DNA from: Cyclina sinensis
Taxonomy: Eukaryota; Mollusca; Bivalvia; Venerida; Veneridae
Assembly (NCBI GenBank): GCA_012932295.1
Contig: JAAONU010000037.1
Location: 124,001-188,000, forward strand
Direction: 5' to 3'
Length of the DNA stretch: 64,000 nucleotides
A model generated the notes under the pieces. That model saw nothing but the letters and a program-made list of their open reading frames with translations. It was not told the DNA's origin and did no database searches. The position numbers and the translations under genes were made by a program. Shown here in pieces: positions 39,401-51,600 of this stretch (within the stretch, counting starts at the first letter, position 1; each line of letters opens with the position of its first letter).

Positions 39401-41956
39401 TTGAAACACCAGAGGTCTACAGTCCTAAGATTTGATGTATTACTAGCATGCTTTGCCCTACAGTAAATGAAACTGTAAAATCTTTGTTGTTGCATTTGTA
39501 GTATATATGAACAGATATTGTGGACAGTAGGTCCTGTTTACTTTGAAAATTTACAGGACATAATGATAGCTTTCACCGGTTTCACACAAATAACAGTCTG
39601 TCCTCAGGTGAGCACTTTGGAGCCAATGTCCCCCTTGTTAATTAATATGTTAATCAAGCCCATTTTCATTTTTCTTCAACCCATTCCTGACAGTTTATGT
39701 CCATTGTAAAATTTTATTTATTTAAAACAATGAAATACATATAAGTGAATGTTTCATTATTATTATTATTATTCAGCTGCATTATATATTCATAATCATG
39801 TCGTAATGTCATTGTAAATTTTGTCAGTGCAGTGTATTGAAATCTGAATTCTACTTACAGGCAATTCATCTCCTTAGAGTCAGCTTTAGTAAGCCTTTAC
39901 AGTAGGTTTCAGAGGAAGCAGAAGTAAGTGTAGCTGAAATATTTCTGACATGAACATGAACACATATGATGTATACATGTACATAGTAGCATTTGCATAC
40001 AGCATTCAACACTGTATTAGTTTATACCAAATTTATTTTAGTTCGATTGTGTAGGAAGCTTTTAGCTTATAGACACACTCTCGAATCTGTTCCTGGAACT
40101 AACCAGTACTAAGCAAGGAGTGTAAAGTTTCTTGCTCAAGGAAACAACGGCTTGCCCCTGACGGGATTTGAACCCGTGCGGCTAGCAGTCCTTTGAATAC
40201 TAGTCCGACGCATTAACCACTCGGCCACACCGCCACGCAACACTGTATTACAGGATACCAGTTTATATAAATAATCTGAAACAATATGTCCATCACACTT
40301 TTGTGTCCAGTCCATAACTAAGCCATTCATCAACAGAATTTGAAATAGTTTGGCACAAATGTTTGTTATGATAAGACAATGTGTCATGCAAGAAGTAGAA
40401 AAGAAATCAGACAGCATCTCCTCCTCAATGGCAAGGTAATTTTCCATCAGATTTCACAGAAATGTTCTTTACATACCCCTGTTTTAAAATTGCTTAAACG
40501 GTTCTGCTCCATTGAACAAAATGGCCACCAGAGCTAAAAATAGGTTTTCTTCGAAATATTGCTTCAAATAACATCTCCTCACAAGCTGTTATCACGAAAT
40601 TGCCTCTACCCCATGGATTTTTTTGTATAAAAGATGAGATCTTTGAATATCTTCAGTTAGAAAATGTAATGTTGCATCTGATGTTTGCTTAACGGTAGAC
40701 CCTCAAGCAAAGTACTCAGGTGAGCGATCCAGGGCCATCATGGCCCTCTTGTTTTATGTTTACACCTGTGAGTTCTTTATTTGTTCTGTACGTAAATAAC
40801 TTAGGATATAAACATTAACCTTGTATCAGTTATAGCATAGACTGTATTAGGACTGTGATACACATGTATTTTAATAAATGCTTTAAAGCGACTGACTCAC
40901 AGAAGTTTGCTGATATTTTTTTTCTTAAAAATTTAAGAGAATTTAATATTCTATGGAAAAAACATAATATTATGCTTCTATACACCATGAAAACTGAAAA
41001 AAAAGTTTTCACCACTAGGATTCGAACCCCCGACCTTTTATTCAGTAAAATACAGAGCGACGATCTAGACCACTGACTCACTGATGAGCACTACGTGCTC
41101 AGGTGAGCTAAAAATGGTTTCCCTTATTATGTAGAATAACCCCATTATTTTTTAGGTCAGTAGATTAAAGGTCTTGGTTACCTTCAATTTGAAAAAGGTT
41201 TCCACTGAATGAGTATCATTCGGGGTAAATTTTTACCAATAAAAGTGTGTAAAACTTATATTTTGATGTTTTTCTGTATCAAAAAATGAATCAGTACATG
41301 TAACTTAGTTTAAATATGTTCTTCACAACTGCAGCAAAAATTTCAAGATGTAAGAACATTTTCTTTATTTTGTCGGCCCATCTGTGAGTCAGTCGCTTTA
41401 AGGCAGAACTGTTAAAAACATGAGTGAGATTAGTCTTTCTAACAGATTACAATCCTTACAGCTTACATAAGTCAAATTAAATCATTTCTTACAAAGGAAG
41501 TGAATAAAGATTCATTTTATTGCAGTTATGGGTTTTTATGTTATTGTGTCTATTTCTTGAAATAATTAGATAACTATACTGTTTCTTGCTACATTATCCT
41601 TACCAGTGTATGTATCATATATATAGCCTCCCTTTTATTTTGTATTTAATTAACTATGAGATTTCTTATAGTTACACTTAACAACTCACCTATGCTTATT
41701 TGTTTACAGGTGTTTGGCATATTTGTCTTGCCAATAATGGTCAAGTTATCATAAAATAATCTCCCTTTGATCATCAAGAACAAAATAACCCGTCTATTAT
41801 ATAATAAATGTGCCGAACGCCTGTGTATTTGATAGGTAAATTTAATTTATGGCTTTTTTTGCTTTATTTTCAGAAAACCTGGACTTATTTTTACATGGGA
41901 AGCTTGATAGTGGACTTACATTGTATGAACATTATATACAAAGGCATTCTAATTAA
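33413..41956 (+). CDS. Unrecognised 100-residue protein, four exons
   Basis: Exons 33413-33527, 37671-37684 (14 nt), 38270-38360 and 41874-41956 join with consistent phases and AG/GT borders to give 100 residues. The protein starts MEGVYKNIEDVLSALMEIEI and ends LTLYEHYIQRHSN. The N-terminus looks helical and acidic, then FVPRTASKGFGRQ is basic, then come DLKKCEGKGTAELDVEFVEP and LDLFLHGKLDSG. No signal peptide, membrane span or known motif is seen, and I do not recognise the family. Support comes only from reading frame, splice sites and phase agreement, so the microexon needs transcript proof. The first intron holds a foldback element and a 3.7-kb 73-bp satellite, and a second satellite follows the gene. 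An AATAAA lies at 42543-42548. The ATG is the only one in frame at the start of the exon. Confidence 0.6.
33591..33707. mobile_element. Near-perfect palindrome, foldback MITE
   Basis: The left arm starts CACAGGTACTTGAAACAAA and reaches TACTATAATAAG. The right arm returns CTTATTATAGTA and ends TTTGTTTCAAGTACCTGTG. The arms are about 55 bases with a 6-base loop. It sits in intron 1 of the 100-residue gene, just before the 73-bp satellite. A related solo arm lies at 17164. Confidence 0.85.
33755..37412 (+). repeat. 73-bp satellite, array 1 (about 50 copies)
   Basis: Head-to-tail units of 73 bp: CAGTGAGCCATTTGATTGAT, ATAGCAGTGTG, the core TCCGCTGTAGATTTCTGCC, then TTTATAAAGATCATCATGTG with TTT. 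The right two thirds is more uniform (GAGCCATTTGATTGAT form); both ends carry older variants (GTGCCATTTGTAAGAT form). Two subtypes of the linker, TCATCATGTGTTT and TCATTTTTAGTCT, alternate in blocks, which points to higher-order or gene-conversion structure. It occupies most of intron 1 of the 100-residue gene. Minus-strand frames over it are not genes. Confidence 0.95.
38450..39420. repeat. Dispersed element with ~175-bp units
   Basis: About five diverged units share GGGGTCA, GGTTTTCCTTATATA, GTAAAAACTTTAAAATCTTC, CTAGAGCTTAGATATTT and GTAGACCTCTACCAAGTTT. An end-like segment, GCTCAAGTGAGCTTTTGTGA, is embedded at 38753, suggesting one copy nested in or joined to another. It lies in intron 3 of the 100-residue gene. 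Confidence 0.75.
40030..40237 (-). mobile_element. tRNA-Ser-like SINE
   Basis: The minus strand reads GGCGGTGTGGCCGAGTGG, an A box of tRNA-Ser type, and GCACGGGTTCAAATCCCGT, a perfect T-arm with B box. The anticodon arm does not pair properly and the 3' acceptor half does not complement the 5' half, so it is not a functional tRNA gene. The body continues TTTCCTTGAGCAAGAAACTT, resembling a conserved SINE core (recollection, not checked). Confidence 0.75.
40480..40760. repeat. Dispersed repeat end, GCTCAGGTGAGC type
   Basis: Contains AAACGGTTCTGCTCCATTGA, AATGGCCACCAGAGCTAAA, and ends TACTCAGGTGAGCGATCCAG, then GGGCCATCATGGCCCTCTTG. The CAGGTGAGC end also appears near 41100 and 56970. No gene is seen. 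Confidence 0.55.
40883..41403. mobile_element. 520-bp TIR element with an internal tRNA-like segment
   Basis: The ends form an inverted pair of at least 20 bases, TTAAAGCGACTGACTCACAG, at 40883 and complemented at 41383-41402. Inside, the minus strand at 41005-41070 reads GGGGGTTCGAATCCTAGTGG, a strong B box, preceded by AGTGGTCTAGATCG, an A-box-like string. A related terminus, TGTGAGTCACTCGCTTTGAA, lies near 55655. No transposase frame is present. It is either a MITE with a tRNA-derived promoter or a MITE that took in a SINE. Confidence 0.75.
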
Positions 41957-42804
41957 TTTGTGCAAATACATAACCTCACCTTATAAATTTAGAAACAAGA
42001 TAAAGCTAAGAATTAAACCATGTGTTTGAAAATTGTTCATATGATCAACATTACCACAATGTATTTGATATCTCCTGTGCATCAATAATCTAATTCTTTC
42101 ATGTATTTATGTAAATGTGCATATAGTGTATTTTAACATTATTTGTGTTATAATATAGTTGCCATTGTTATGAAATATTTTATAATCAGTACTTCATTAT
42201 ATTTAACATATAATATTGGCACAAAGTTTTGACTTTTAAAAACACCAAGATATATTTTTTCTAATAATTTGTTCATTTTCTGTAAAACATTATAACCTGT
42301 TTGATTATCACATGTATTATGTATTATATGTATTTAATTTGATGTTGTATTAACAAGATACATGTCAGTTTTGTTCAATAATTAAAACAAAAACATGTAC
42401 AAGTACATGTATATTGAAATTGGAATTTATTAATTTACTTTTGTATCAGTATTTTATGTTAACATTGCTAAACAATCTCATGTAGAAACCACTGCTTTTT
42501 TTGGTTAAATGTTTGTGAGCTGAGTATTTTATTGATTCTGAAAATAAATTTAATAGAACATGAAAATCTATCTTTTTGTTGTAACTCATACATGTACCTT
42601 ATAAACTGGGTAATATTTTCTCACCTTTGACTGGATAAATGATTTTAGAAATTATTTGATCATTTAAATTTCATTAAGTTTCACACATATACTACTAGTA
42701 TCCAGGGTAAATATTATCACAATTAAGTTCTAGTTTTAAGGCAACAAGAGCATGTTTGGAAGGTAACTTAACCCACATTTAAAAATAGTTTAAGGACAAT
42801 TTCA

Positions 42805-45005
42805 TGTGGCAGAAATCTACAGCTGACTATCTCCTGGGGGTATACAGTACCTTATTTACCTACAATATTCCCTTTAATGCAGCAGAAAACTACAGGGGTC
42901 AATCTCCTGTATGTATATAGTGCATGAATTACCCACAATACTCACCTTACTCGCCTACAATATTCACTTTACTGTGACAGAAATCTACAGCTGTCAACCT
43001 CCACTGTATATACAGTGCCTTACTCGCCTACAATATTCACTTTACGGTGGCAGAAATCTACAGCGGTCAACCTCCATTGTATAAACAGTGCCTTACTCGC
43101 CTAAAATATTCACTTTACTGTGACAGAAATCTACAGCTGTCAACCTCCATTGTATATACAGTGCTTTACTCGCCTAAAATATTCACTTTACAGTGGCAGA
43201 AATCTACAGCGGTCAACCTCCATTGTATAAACAGTGCCTTACTCGCCTACAATATTCACTTTACTGTGACAGAAATCTACAGCTGTCAACCTCCATTGTA
43301 TAAACAGTGCCTTACTCGCCTACAATATTCACTTTACAGTGGCAGAAATCTACAGCTGTCAACCTCCATTGTATAAACAGTGCCTTACTCGCCTAAAATA
43401 TTCACTTTACGGTGACAGAAATCTACAGCGGTCAACCTCCATTGTATATACAGTGCCTTACTCGCCTACAATATTCACTGTATAGTGGCAGAAATCTACC
43501 GCGGTCAACCTCCATTGTATAAACAGTGCCTTACTCGCCTACAATATTCACTGTATAGTGGCAGAAATCTACCGCGGTCAACCTCCATTGTATAAACAGT
43601 GCCTTAATCGCCTAAAATATTCACTTTACGGTGACAGAAATCTACAGCGGTCAACCTTCATTGTATAAACAGTGCCTTACTCGCCTACAATATTCACTGT
43701 ATAGTGGCAGAAATCTACCGCGGTCAACCTCCATTGTATAAACAGTGCCTTAATCGCCTAAAATATTCACTTTATGGTGGCAGAAATCTACAGCGGTCAA
43801 CCTCCATTGTATAAACAGTGCCTTAATCGCCTACAATATTCACTTCATGGTGGCAGAAATCTACAGCGGTCAACCTCCATTGTATAAACAGTGCCTTAAT
43901 CGCCTAAAATATTCACTTTATGGTGGCAGAAATCTACAGCGGTCAACCTCCATTGTATAAACAGTGCCTTACTCGCCTACAATATTCACTGTATAGTGGC
44001 AGAAATCTACCGCGGTCAACCTCCATTGTATAAACAGTGCCTTAATCGCCTAAAATATTCACTTTACGGTGACAGAAATCTACAGCGGTCAACCTTCATT
44101 GTATATACAGTGCCTTACTCGCCTAAAATATTCACTTTACGGTGACAGAAATCTACAGCGGTCAACCTCCATTGTATAAACAGTGCCTTACTCGCCTAAA
44201 ATATTCACTTTACGGTGACAGAAATCTACAGCGGTCAACCTCCATTGTATAAACAGTGCCTTACTCGCCTACAATATTCACTGTATAGTGGCAGAAATCT
44301 ACCGCGGTCAACCTCCATTGTATAAACAGTGCCTTACTCGCCTACAATATTCACTGTATAGTGGCAGAAATCTACCGCGGTCAACCTCCATTGTATAAAC
44401 AGTGCCTTACTCGCCTACAATATTCACACTATGGTGGCAGAAATCTACAGCGGTCAACCTTCATTGTATATACAGTGCATTACTCGCCTACAATATTCAC
44501 TTTAATGTGGCAGAAATCTACAGCGGTCAACCTCCATTGTATATACAGTGCCTTACTCACCTAAAATATTCACTTTACGGTGACAGAAATCTACAGCGGT
44601 CAACCTTCATTGTATAAACAGTGCCTTACTCGCCTAAAATATTCACACTATGGTGGCAGAAATCTACAGCGGTCATCCTCCATTGTATAAACAGTGCCTT
44701 ACTCGCCTAAAATATTCACACTATGGTGGCAGAAATCTACAGCGGTCATCCTCCTGTGTGTACACAGTGCCTTACTTGCCTACAATATTCACTTTACTGT
44801 GACAGAAATCTACAGCGGTCAACCTTCATTGTATATACAGTGCCTTACTCGCCTACAATATTCACTGTATAGTGGCAGAAATCTACCGCGGTCAACCTCC
44901 TGTGTATATACAGTGCATTACTCGCCTACAATATTCACTTTAATGTGGCAGAAATCTACAGCTGTCAACCTCCTGTGTTTATACAGCACCTCACTCACCT
45001 ACAAT
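42805..45005 (+). repeat. 73-bp satellite, array 2 (about 30 copies)
   Basis: Head-to-tail 73-bp units: the core GGCAGAAATCTACAGCGG, then TCAACCTCCATTGTATAAAC, AGTGCCTTACTCGCC, TACAATATTCACTTTACGGT. The core complemented, CCGCTGTAGATTTCTGCC, is identical to that of array 1 (33755-37412), so the two arrays run in opposite directions. The array lies between the 100-residue gene and seipin. Open frames across it recur with the unit and are not credible genes. Decayed related motifs follow at about 45178, 45255 and 45535. Confidence 0.95.
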
Positions 45006-45624
45006 TCATTTTCAGTATAATTTGTTACTAGTCATCAGCCCCCTTAACATTCTGTACATGTATTGTATATACATGAATATTTCCTCAAGCAACTACGTTT
45101 ACTTTCATGTTGCAGTTAATTATAGCAGTTAGTCACAACTTTTAATATTGCACCTTATTTGTTAATCTCACTTTGGTGTGGCAGTAAACTGCAGTAGTAC
45201 AATATACCTTATCTCAGCAAAGTTGATACAGAGTTAGTATAAACGCTGAGAAAGGCAGTAAATTACAGGTAGCATGACAGGAGTTTCATTTCAAAGAACA
45301 GTTAGCTGCAGTTAACTTAATTCTCAAACAATCAGGACTTTCAAAATTAAAATTATTTTACTGTTTGTAAAGTGTTTAAAACAGAACTATCAAACGAGAA
45401 TTGACACTGTTAACTGTTTCTTAATCATATTAAGTCATATGGTAATTAAACTTTTAACTGGACCTTAGAGTAAATATAGTTTTCTATTACCTATCATGGC
45501 ATAATTTATATTCATTCACCGTTTACCAAGTAGTCCGCTGTACTTTACTGCCTTTAGCCGATTTTTATAACATTCATTCTGCCATTAGCGCTAACCAATC
45601 CAGTCAGGGAAGTACTAACTGAAA
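45006..45624. promoter_or_regulatory. 5' flank of the seipin gene
   Basis: No upstream exon is evident. Relics of the satellite core occur in both orientations: GTGGCAGTAAACTGCAGTAG at 45178 and GTCCGCTGTACTTTACTGCC at 45534. The promoter and 5' UTR of seipin should be here; I could not place the start. Confidence 0.4.
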
Positions 45625-48600
45625 ATGAGATATCCGAAGTTTGTGAATAAAATAATTTTGAAAGCAAATGCAGCCTTGTCATCATTTAGTGAAATAGTTC
45701 AACAAATCATAATTATTATTTCAACATTTGCAGTATTATTTTGGTTGTCTGTTTTCTTGTACGGAAGCTTTTATTTCTATTATGTTCCTGTTGTACTGCA
45801 AGAGAAACCGGTCTACTTTCACTTTAGGTAAATCTATGTTTTGAATTATAAAGATTGGACCAGAAATGAAAAAGCAAAGAAGAAAAGTATGATACTTGTC
45901 AGTATTTCTTCATCTGTATTAATTGAAAATAATAATTTTTGCAAAACTTTCGAAATTTTGATTGTTAAATGTTTGATTTCCAGACGTTTCACCCATTGGG
46001 GTTTTTACTCATACCAGGGTCTTTCAAATGCTATTTGAAAGTCCAGGGCTGCTCATGGTCATATATTTATGAAAAATATAAATATAAATATGTTAAAACC
46101 CTCTATGGTTTCACCCCAAGACTTTTCCTCACCAAGACATTTTTCCTCAAGGTTTTTCACCCCCAGTTTTTTTTTTTATTATACAAGACATTTCACGCCC
46201 TAGTCCAAATATTTGTACTAAAACGGTGAATATCATGCTATTTTTTGAATGGTCGATATCTGCCTTCAGGTAAGGGCAGCATCCGAAGATATAATTTTAC
46301 TCAGATGGTGTTTTACCTTTATATTTTCTGGTTTATTTTTAAGTTTATAATATGTATTGTATTGTCATTATAGATACTCATTCAAAAAGTTTAGATGATT
46401 ATTTTGATAATCTTTAAGAAATCATGACTTTTCCTTAATTGGATTAATCACATTTTCTTGTTTCTCATTTCACACCTTTAAGAAGCATGTAGTGTTATGT
46501 TTGTCAGTTAGCTCTCCATCGTGGGGCCCATGACTGGCACTACAAATGCCTTGAGCACACATCCATGGAAGAGGTGTTGATTAAACAGTAATAAAAATTA
46601 TATAATGAAAACTGAATCAAGCATTTATTTCAAACATTTCAAATCATTCGTTTTCTAATTCAGTGCAAATAAAGGTGAATTACTAAGTTGTTAATCTTAT
46701 TGCAATACTACAATTTTTATTTTGCATTTAAAAGTTTGAGTGAAAGAACTTTAATAAGAGAGACTTTTAAAAGTTAAATGTTGTGCAAGCTTCTAATTAA
46801 TTTTGGCTTCAACTGATTTTAAAAATACCACTGGGGAAATTTGAAAGTGGAAAACAGAACTACAGCCCAATATTAACAGTATAACAAACTCTTGCAAGCT
46901 TAAGGCAAAGGGGAGCAACAAAATTCACAGGGGCTCTACAGGGAGCTAATAACTCCCCACTCCTCCCCACTCCCCCATGAGGAGGAGGCCTACGAAAAAT
47001 GGCCCAGCACCCCGTGATGCCATCATAGAGTGTGAGAGGGAGCCTTGTGACAAATGACAACACAACTAATAAAACCTTTTCGCATAAATAATTAATTGAA
47101 TATGTAACATCAAAGATATAATTTATGTTGACAAGTCTGACAAGTAAACTCTTGCAAGCTTCAGGCAAAGGGGATTTACAAAATTCATTTAGCTCTACAA
47201 AGAGCTAATAACTTTCCCAAATCCCCTTCACACGACCTTCTTTGGAATTCTAATCAAAGGGATCTTCAAAGACACCCTGGATTTAGATATTCATTGATTA
47301 TAAGATAATGTTAAGATAAGGTTTTATTAAATCCTCAACTTTTTTCAATCACTTCAAATTTTACTTAACTTACTAAATTAGAACCTGGTTTATACCCCCA
47401 GTGGCAAATATTTTGCCACTAGCCATTCCAAGGTGGTAATCCCTTTGGTTATCATTTTCATTAACCCTGAACCTGCTGAATTTTTGTAATGGATTTGTCC
47501 AGCTTTGAATTTGGAACAGTCCATTCAAAGTTTAAGGGATTTCAATATCAAAATACAAAAATTGAGCTACCAACAGTATAGAGCCTGGTCAGACTGCATG
47601 GATGTGCAGGCTGGCCTGGCTCTATACTGGTGGCAAAGGCTAATCACTTTCGGTTCCAGCAGGTTAAGGGTTAATCCTTTGTGGTGTCCTTTGTTTGATC
47701 TGTAAATACATTTATGCTGTCTTTTCCTCTACTTTTTTAAGGGAGGCAGTGTTTTTTGACTGTGGTTTTTCCTGCTATGCTTTGTCCCCACTTTATTAAT
47801 AATAATTTGTGAAGATACTATAATTTATTTCATAAAATACAACTTATTACATAACATATATTTATTTCAAATTAGAATAGAGATAAATAACTTAAAAATT
47901 AATGGCATACACATCAGTGAGTTTGGTTATTTAATATATATATTTCATGTTATATTTTCATGGATATTAGTATTTTGAAACATTGTAACAAATGTGTAGT
48001 GGGGGTGAAAAGTCTCAAAAGGTTGTTGGGAGTAAAAGTCTTTGTGGTGAAATGTCTGTCAACCAAATGTTCCCTTCTATGCAAAAATGATTATATGTTA
48101 AGTCATAATAATATTATAAACTAAGTACAAGCCCATTAAGAAGGCCAATGTTTATACCAGCATTATATGTAAATTCATATACCAAATGTATAATTCATTT
48201 CATTATTATCAGAGTGTGTGAGAGTGGTGTTGGACTCTGCTCATTTCCTGTGGCAAACATAAGTCTTGTGAAAGAAGGGAAGAATGAGGTAACTTTTTCA
48301 TTCAGTCAGTCATGTGAGATGTTAATTTGTCATTAGGAGAATGTAGTTTTTACTTTTACATCTAAATATTTCGAGTTTGACAACTTAGTTTAAACTTATT
48401 TATTTTACATCAGTTGACCTGGAATAAAGTTTTGCAACTTTTTTTTATTCTGCATGATGGCTGCTTTCTGAATTCAAACCATTATTCGTGCCAAGAGATG
48501 GAATTTGGAAAGTAACTTTAAAATCTCACCCCTTGTGGGATTTGAACCAACAACCTCAGGAGTCTGGTGCTCTAACCTTTTGACCACTTCTCCTCTTAGA

Positions 48601-51600
48601 TTTAGATCACATTAAGAGCATTGTAGGTTGTAGTTAGTGTCTTAGTCAAGATTACACTGTTAAATATAATGAAAATGCGTTAAATATAATGCATGTAGGT
48701 CTGTAACATGCAAGGTTAAGGAAAATAGTATTTTGGGAATTGAAAAAGAATCTTTTATATGACAGTGTAAACTTGTGAAGTGTAATTATAACAAACATGA
48801 ATCAAGATAGGAGTACAACAGAAAATTGTCATTGTACTCAGAATACCCAAACGTACTGCATTGTACTCAGAATACCCAAACATACTGCATTGTACTCAGA
48901 ATACCCAAACATACTGTATTGTACTCAGAATACCCAAACGTACTGCATTGTACTCAGAATACCCAAACATACTGTATTGTACTCAGATTACCCAAACGTA
49001 CTGCATTTTACTCAGAATACCCAAACATACTGCATTGTACTCAGAATACCCAAACATACTGTATTGTACTCAGAATACCCAAACATACTGCATTGTACTC
49101 AGATTTCCCAAGCATACTGCATTGTACCCAGAATACCCAAACATACTGTATTGTACTCAGAATACCCAAACATACTGTATTGTACTCAGAATATCCAAAC
49201 ATACTGTATTGTACTCAGGTTATTCAAACATACTGCATGATACTCAGAATACCCAAACATACTGTATTGTACTCAGAATACCCAAGCATACTGCATTGTA
49301 CTCAGGATAATCACACATACTGCATTGTACTCAAATAACTGAACATACTGCATTGTACTCAGAATAACTTAACACACTACATTAGCATTGTATAATTTTT
49401 TATTTCATTTACCTCATAGGTATTCAAAAGTGGCCAGTTGTACAAGATAGTCCTTGACCTTGATCTACCAGAGTCAGAGAACAATAGGATGATAGGTAAA
49501 CTTTTTTTTGTTCATTTTTTTACACTTGAATACGTTTTGAGGTAGTGCGATGAGATATGAAATGTTTTTAAACACCTGGTTATCATAGACTTTGTATTGT
49601 CTAATATTTTGCAAGGGTAGTGAGGAGTCTTATAATTTATCCCTGATTTGGAATGGGTCTCATAAAGTTCAGGTTACTTATATTTATTAATTCCAAAACA
49701 TACAGATTGGAGAAAGAAAGTCCTTTACTCTGGAGTGTACTCTCCACAAATAAAAAAACAACTTAAGAGAAGAATGACATACATTTTCAGGTATGTTTAT
49801 GATTGAAATGCGATTATACAACAAGCACGGGGAAATTGTTCAAACATCGGCACGTGCTGTAAGTGTACGTTGTTTGTTTTACTTAATTCTACTGTTTGTG
49901 GGGAAAATAGCTTGTTTGTAGTGAGTGCATTTTGTTTTCTCCCTCCCTCTTTATTTCTGAATCATAACTTTGTCTTAACCTTACCCATAGATTGTTATTG
50001 CAACTTTTAGAACTAGGGGTCCTGCATTCAGCTTGAGGTATAAGGAATTTTTCAGGTTACATCATGAAATTAGACACAAGTAATTCTGTAAAGTACCACT
50101 ATGAAAACCACTCTAAGTCTTTCTTTCAAAATCATGCTTAAATCAGTAATTCTAAAGAACCAAAAACTAAAATTTAGAGCAAAAAAGTCTGGTGATAAGA
50201 CTAATTTGTTATAAGGAACAATTATTATTTCTTAATTCTCAGCAGTGGAACTCGTATGTACCATAGTATATGTAATTGTTTTTTGTTGTGCATGGTTTAG
50301 ACTTCACTACACTACAAGTCCAACCTTTTACGGATCCTGGAGACGTTTGCATTTGCACCATTTTTTCTGTTTGGATACATGAATCAGAAACAGTTGCTCC
50401 ATGTGGAGCTCTTCCCTGAATTCTTGGATAATGCTGTAAGTTTGTTTGACCTTTTTTTTGTCTTTGGTTACATTTACAAAAAGATGAGGGTTACTGTAAA
50501 CAAAGAATTGTGTATTTATTAAATGATTAATCCATTTTTAAGCACTTTTTCAACTTGTGCCAACTTTAATGATAACTTACCGATTTCTCTTTAGGAAACA
50601 AGACAGTGATAATAATTTTAGCATATTTGTGTGTTTACACATTCTTTAGAATAAAAAAGGTGTAATCGGACTATGTAGAAAGACATACTATATTCATTCA
50701 GTACTACTGGGGATTGGGCCCAGCATCAGTAACCAAAATGGGAGCACTGTTGCAAAAACAATGGAGGAATGGTCAACGCATTTACTTGAACTATACCATT
50801 GTAAAACTCTTCTTTGCTTGATTGTTTTGACATTTTTGAAACAGTTTTATATGTACACATACGTGTATCTACATGTAAGATGTATATTTCGTATTTATTT
50901 CTTTCCAGTACAATCCCTCTGTAGGTCTGGTAATAGAAGTGCAGAGTATGAAAGTGGAGATCTACTCAGCTTTGCTCAAAATATTCGCACAGTTCTCTGG
51001 AATCAGGTTTGACTGTGATATTTTTATTGGAGTGTTATTTCATTTTTTTTTTACATGCTATATCCAAGACAGAGTAAAGTTTAAGTGATTAATTTTCAGT
51101 AGAATCACAATAGTATTCATATAGCTTCATGAGAACATTAGATACAGGTATACATGTAATATAGCTACTAAGTTCCTGTATAAGGGAAGTAACTTTTGTT
51201 ATCTTTTTAGTTGTTCCTGAACTTGGTACATTATGACTTTCTTTAACATTCTTTACAGTTAAAAGAAAAAAAGAAACAGAGAGAACTAGTATTTTTTGTA
51301 AACTTTGAAACCTTATGTATGACATATTTTACATAATGCGTAGGATTTTATAGTACCTTGAGCTTTACATTTTGATTGTACTTAACTCAAACAATATATC
51401 TGTGACCAAATCAAATTTGGAGACCGCTTTTTCAGTTGTAAAGCACACCTTTCTTAACACTATAGGCTTAAAATAGACTATAGATACTGAGAATACAAGG
51501 TCAAATGTCAAGGTCAAAGGACCGAAACTGATGAAAAAGCTCTGTTCTTTTAAAGAAAAGAAATCTCTAGACCAATAGGTGTAAAGAATAGGAGATCAAA

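Noticed and set aside
40147..40237. tRNA-Ser gene on the minus strand
   Set aside because: A and B boxes are good, but the anticodon stem and acceptor stem do not pair and a SINE body follows.
43047..45020. Open frames with repeated YSGRNLQ-like peptides
   Set aside because: Translation of the 73-bp satellite; same peptide repeats as the unit repeats, no start context or splice sites.
48797..49338. Three overlapping 147-170 codon plus-strand open frames rich in Tyr, Cys and Thr
   Set aside because: They are the three frames of a 29-bp tandem repeat in a seipin intron; the repeat unit simply lacks stop codons.
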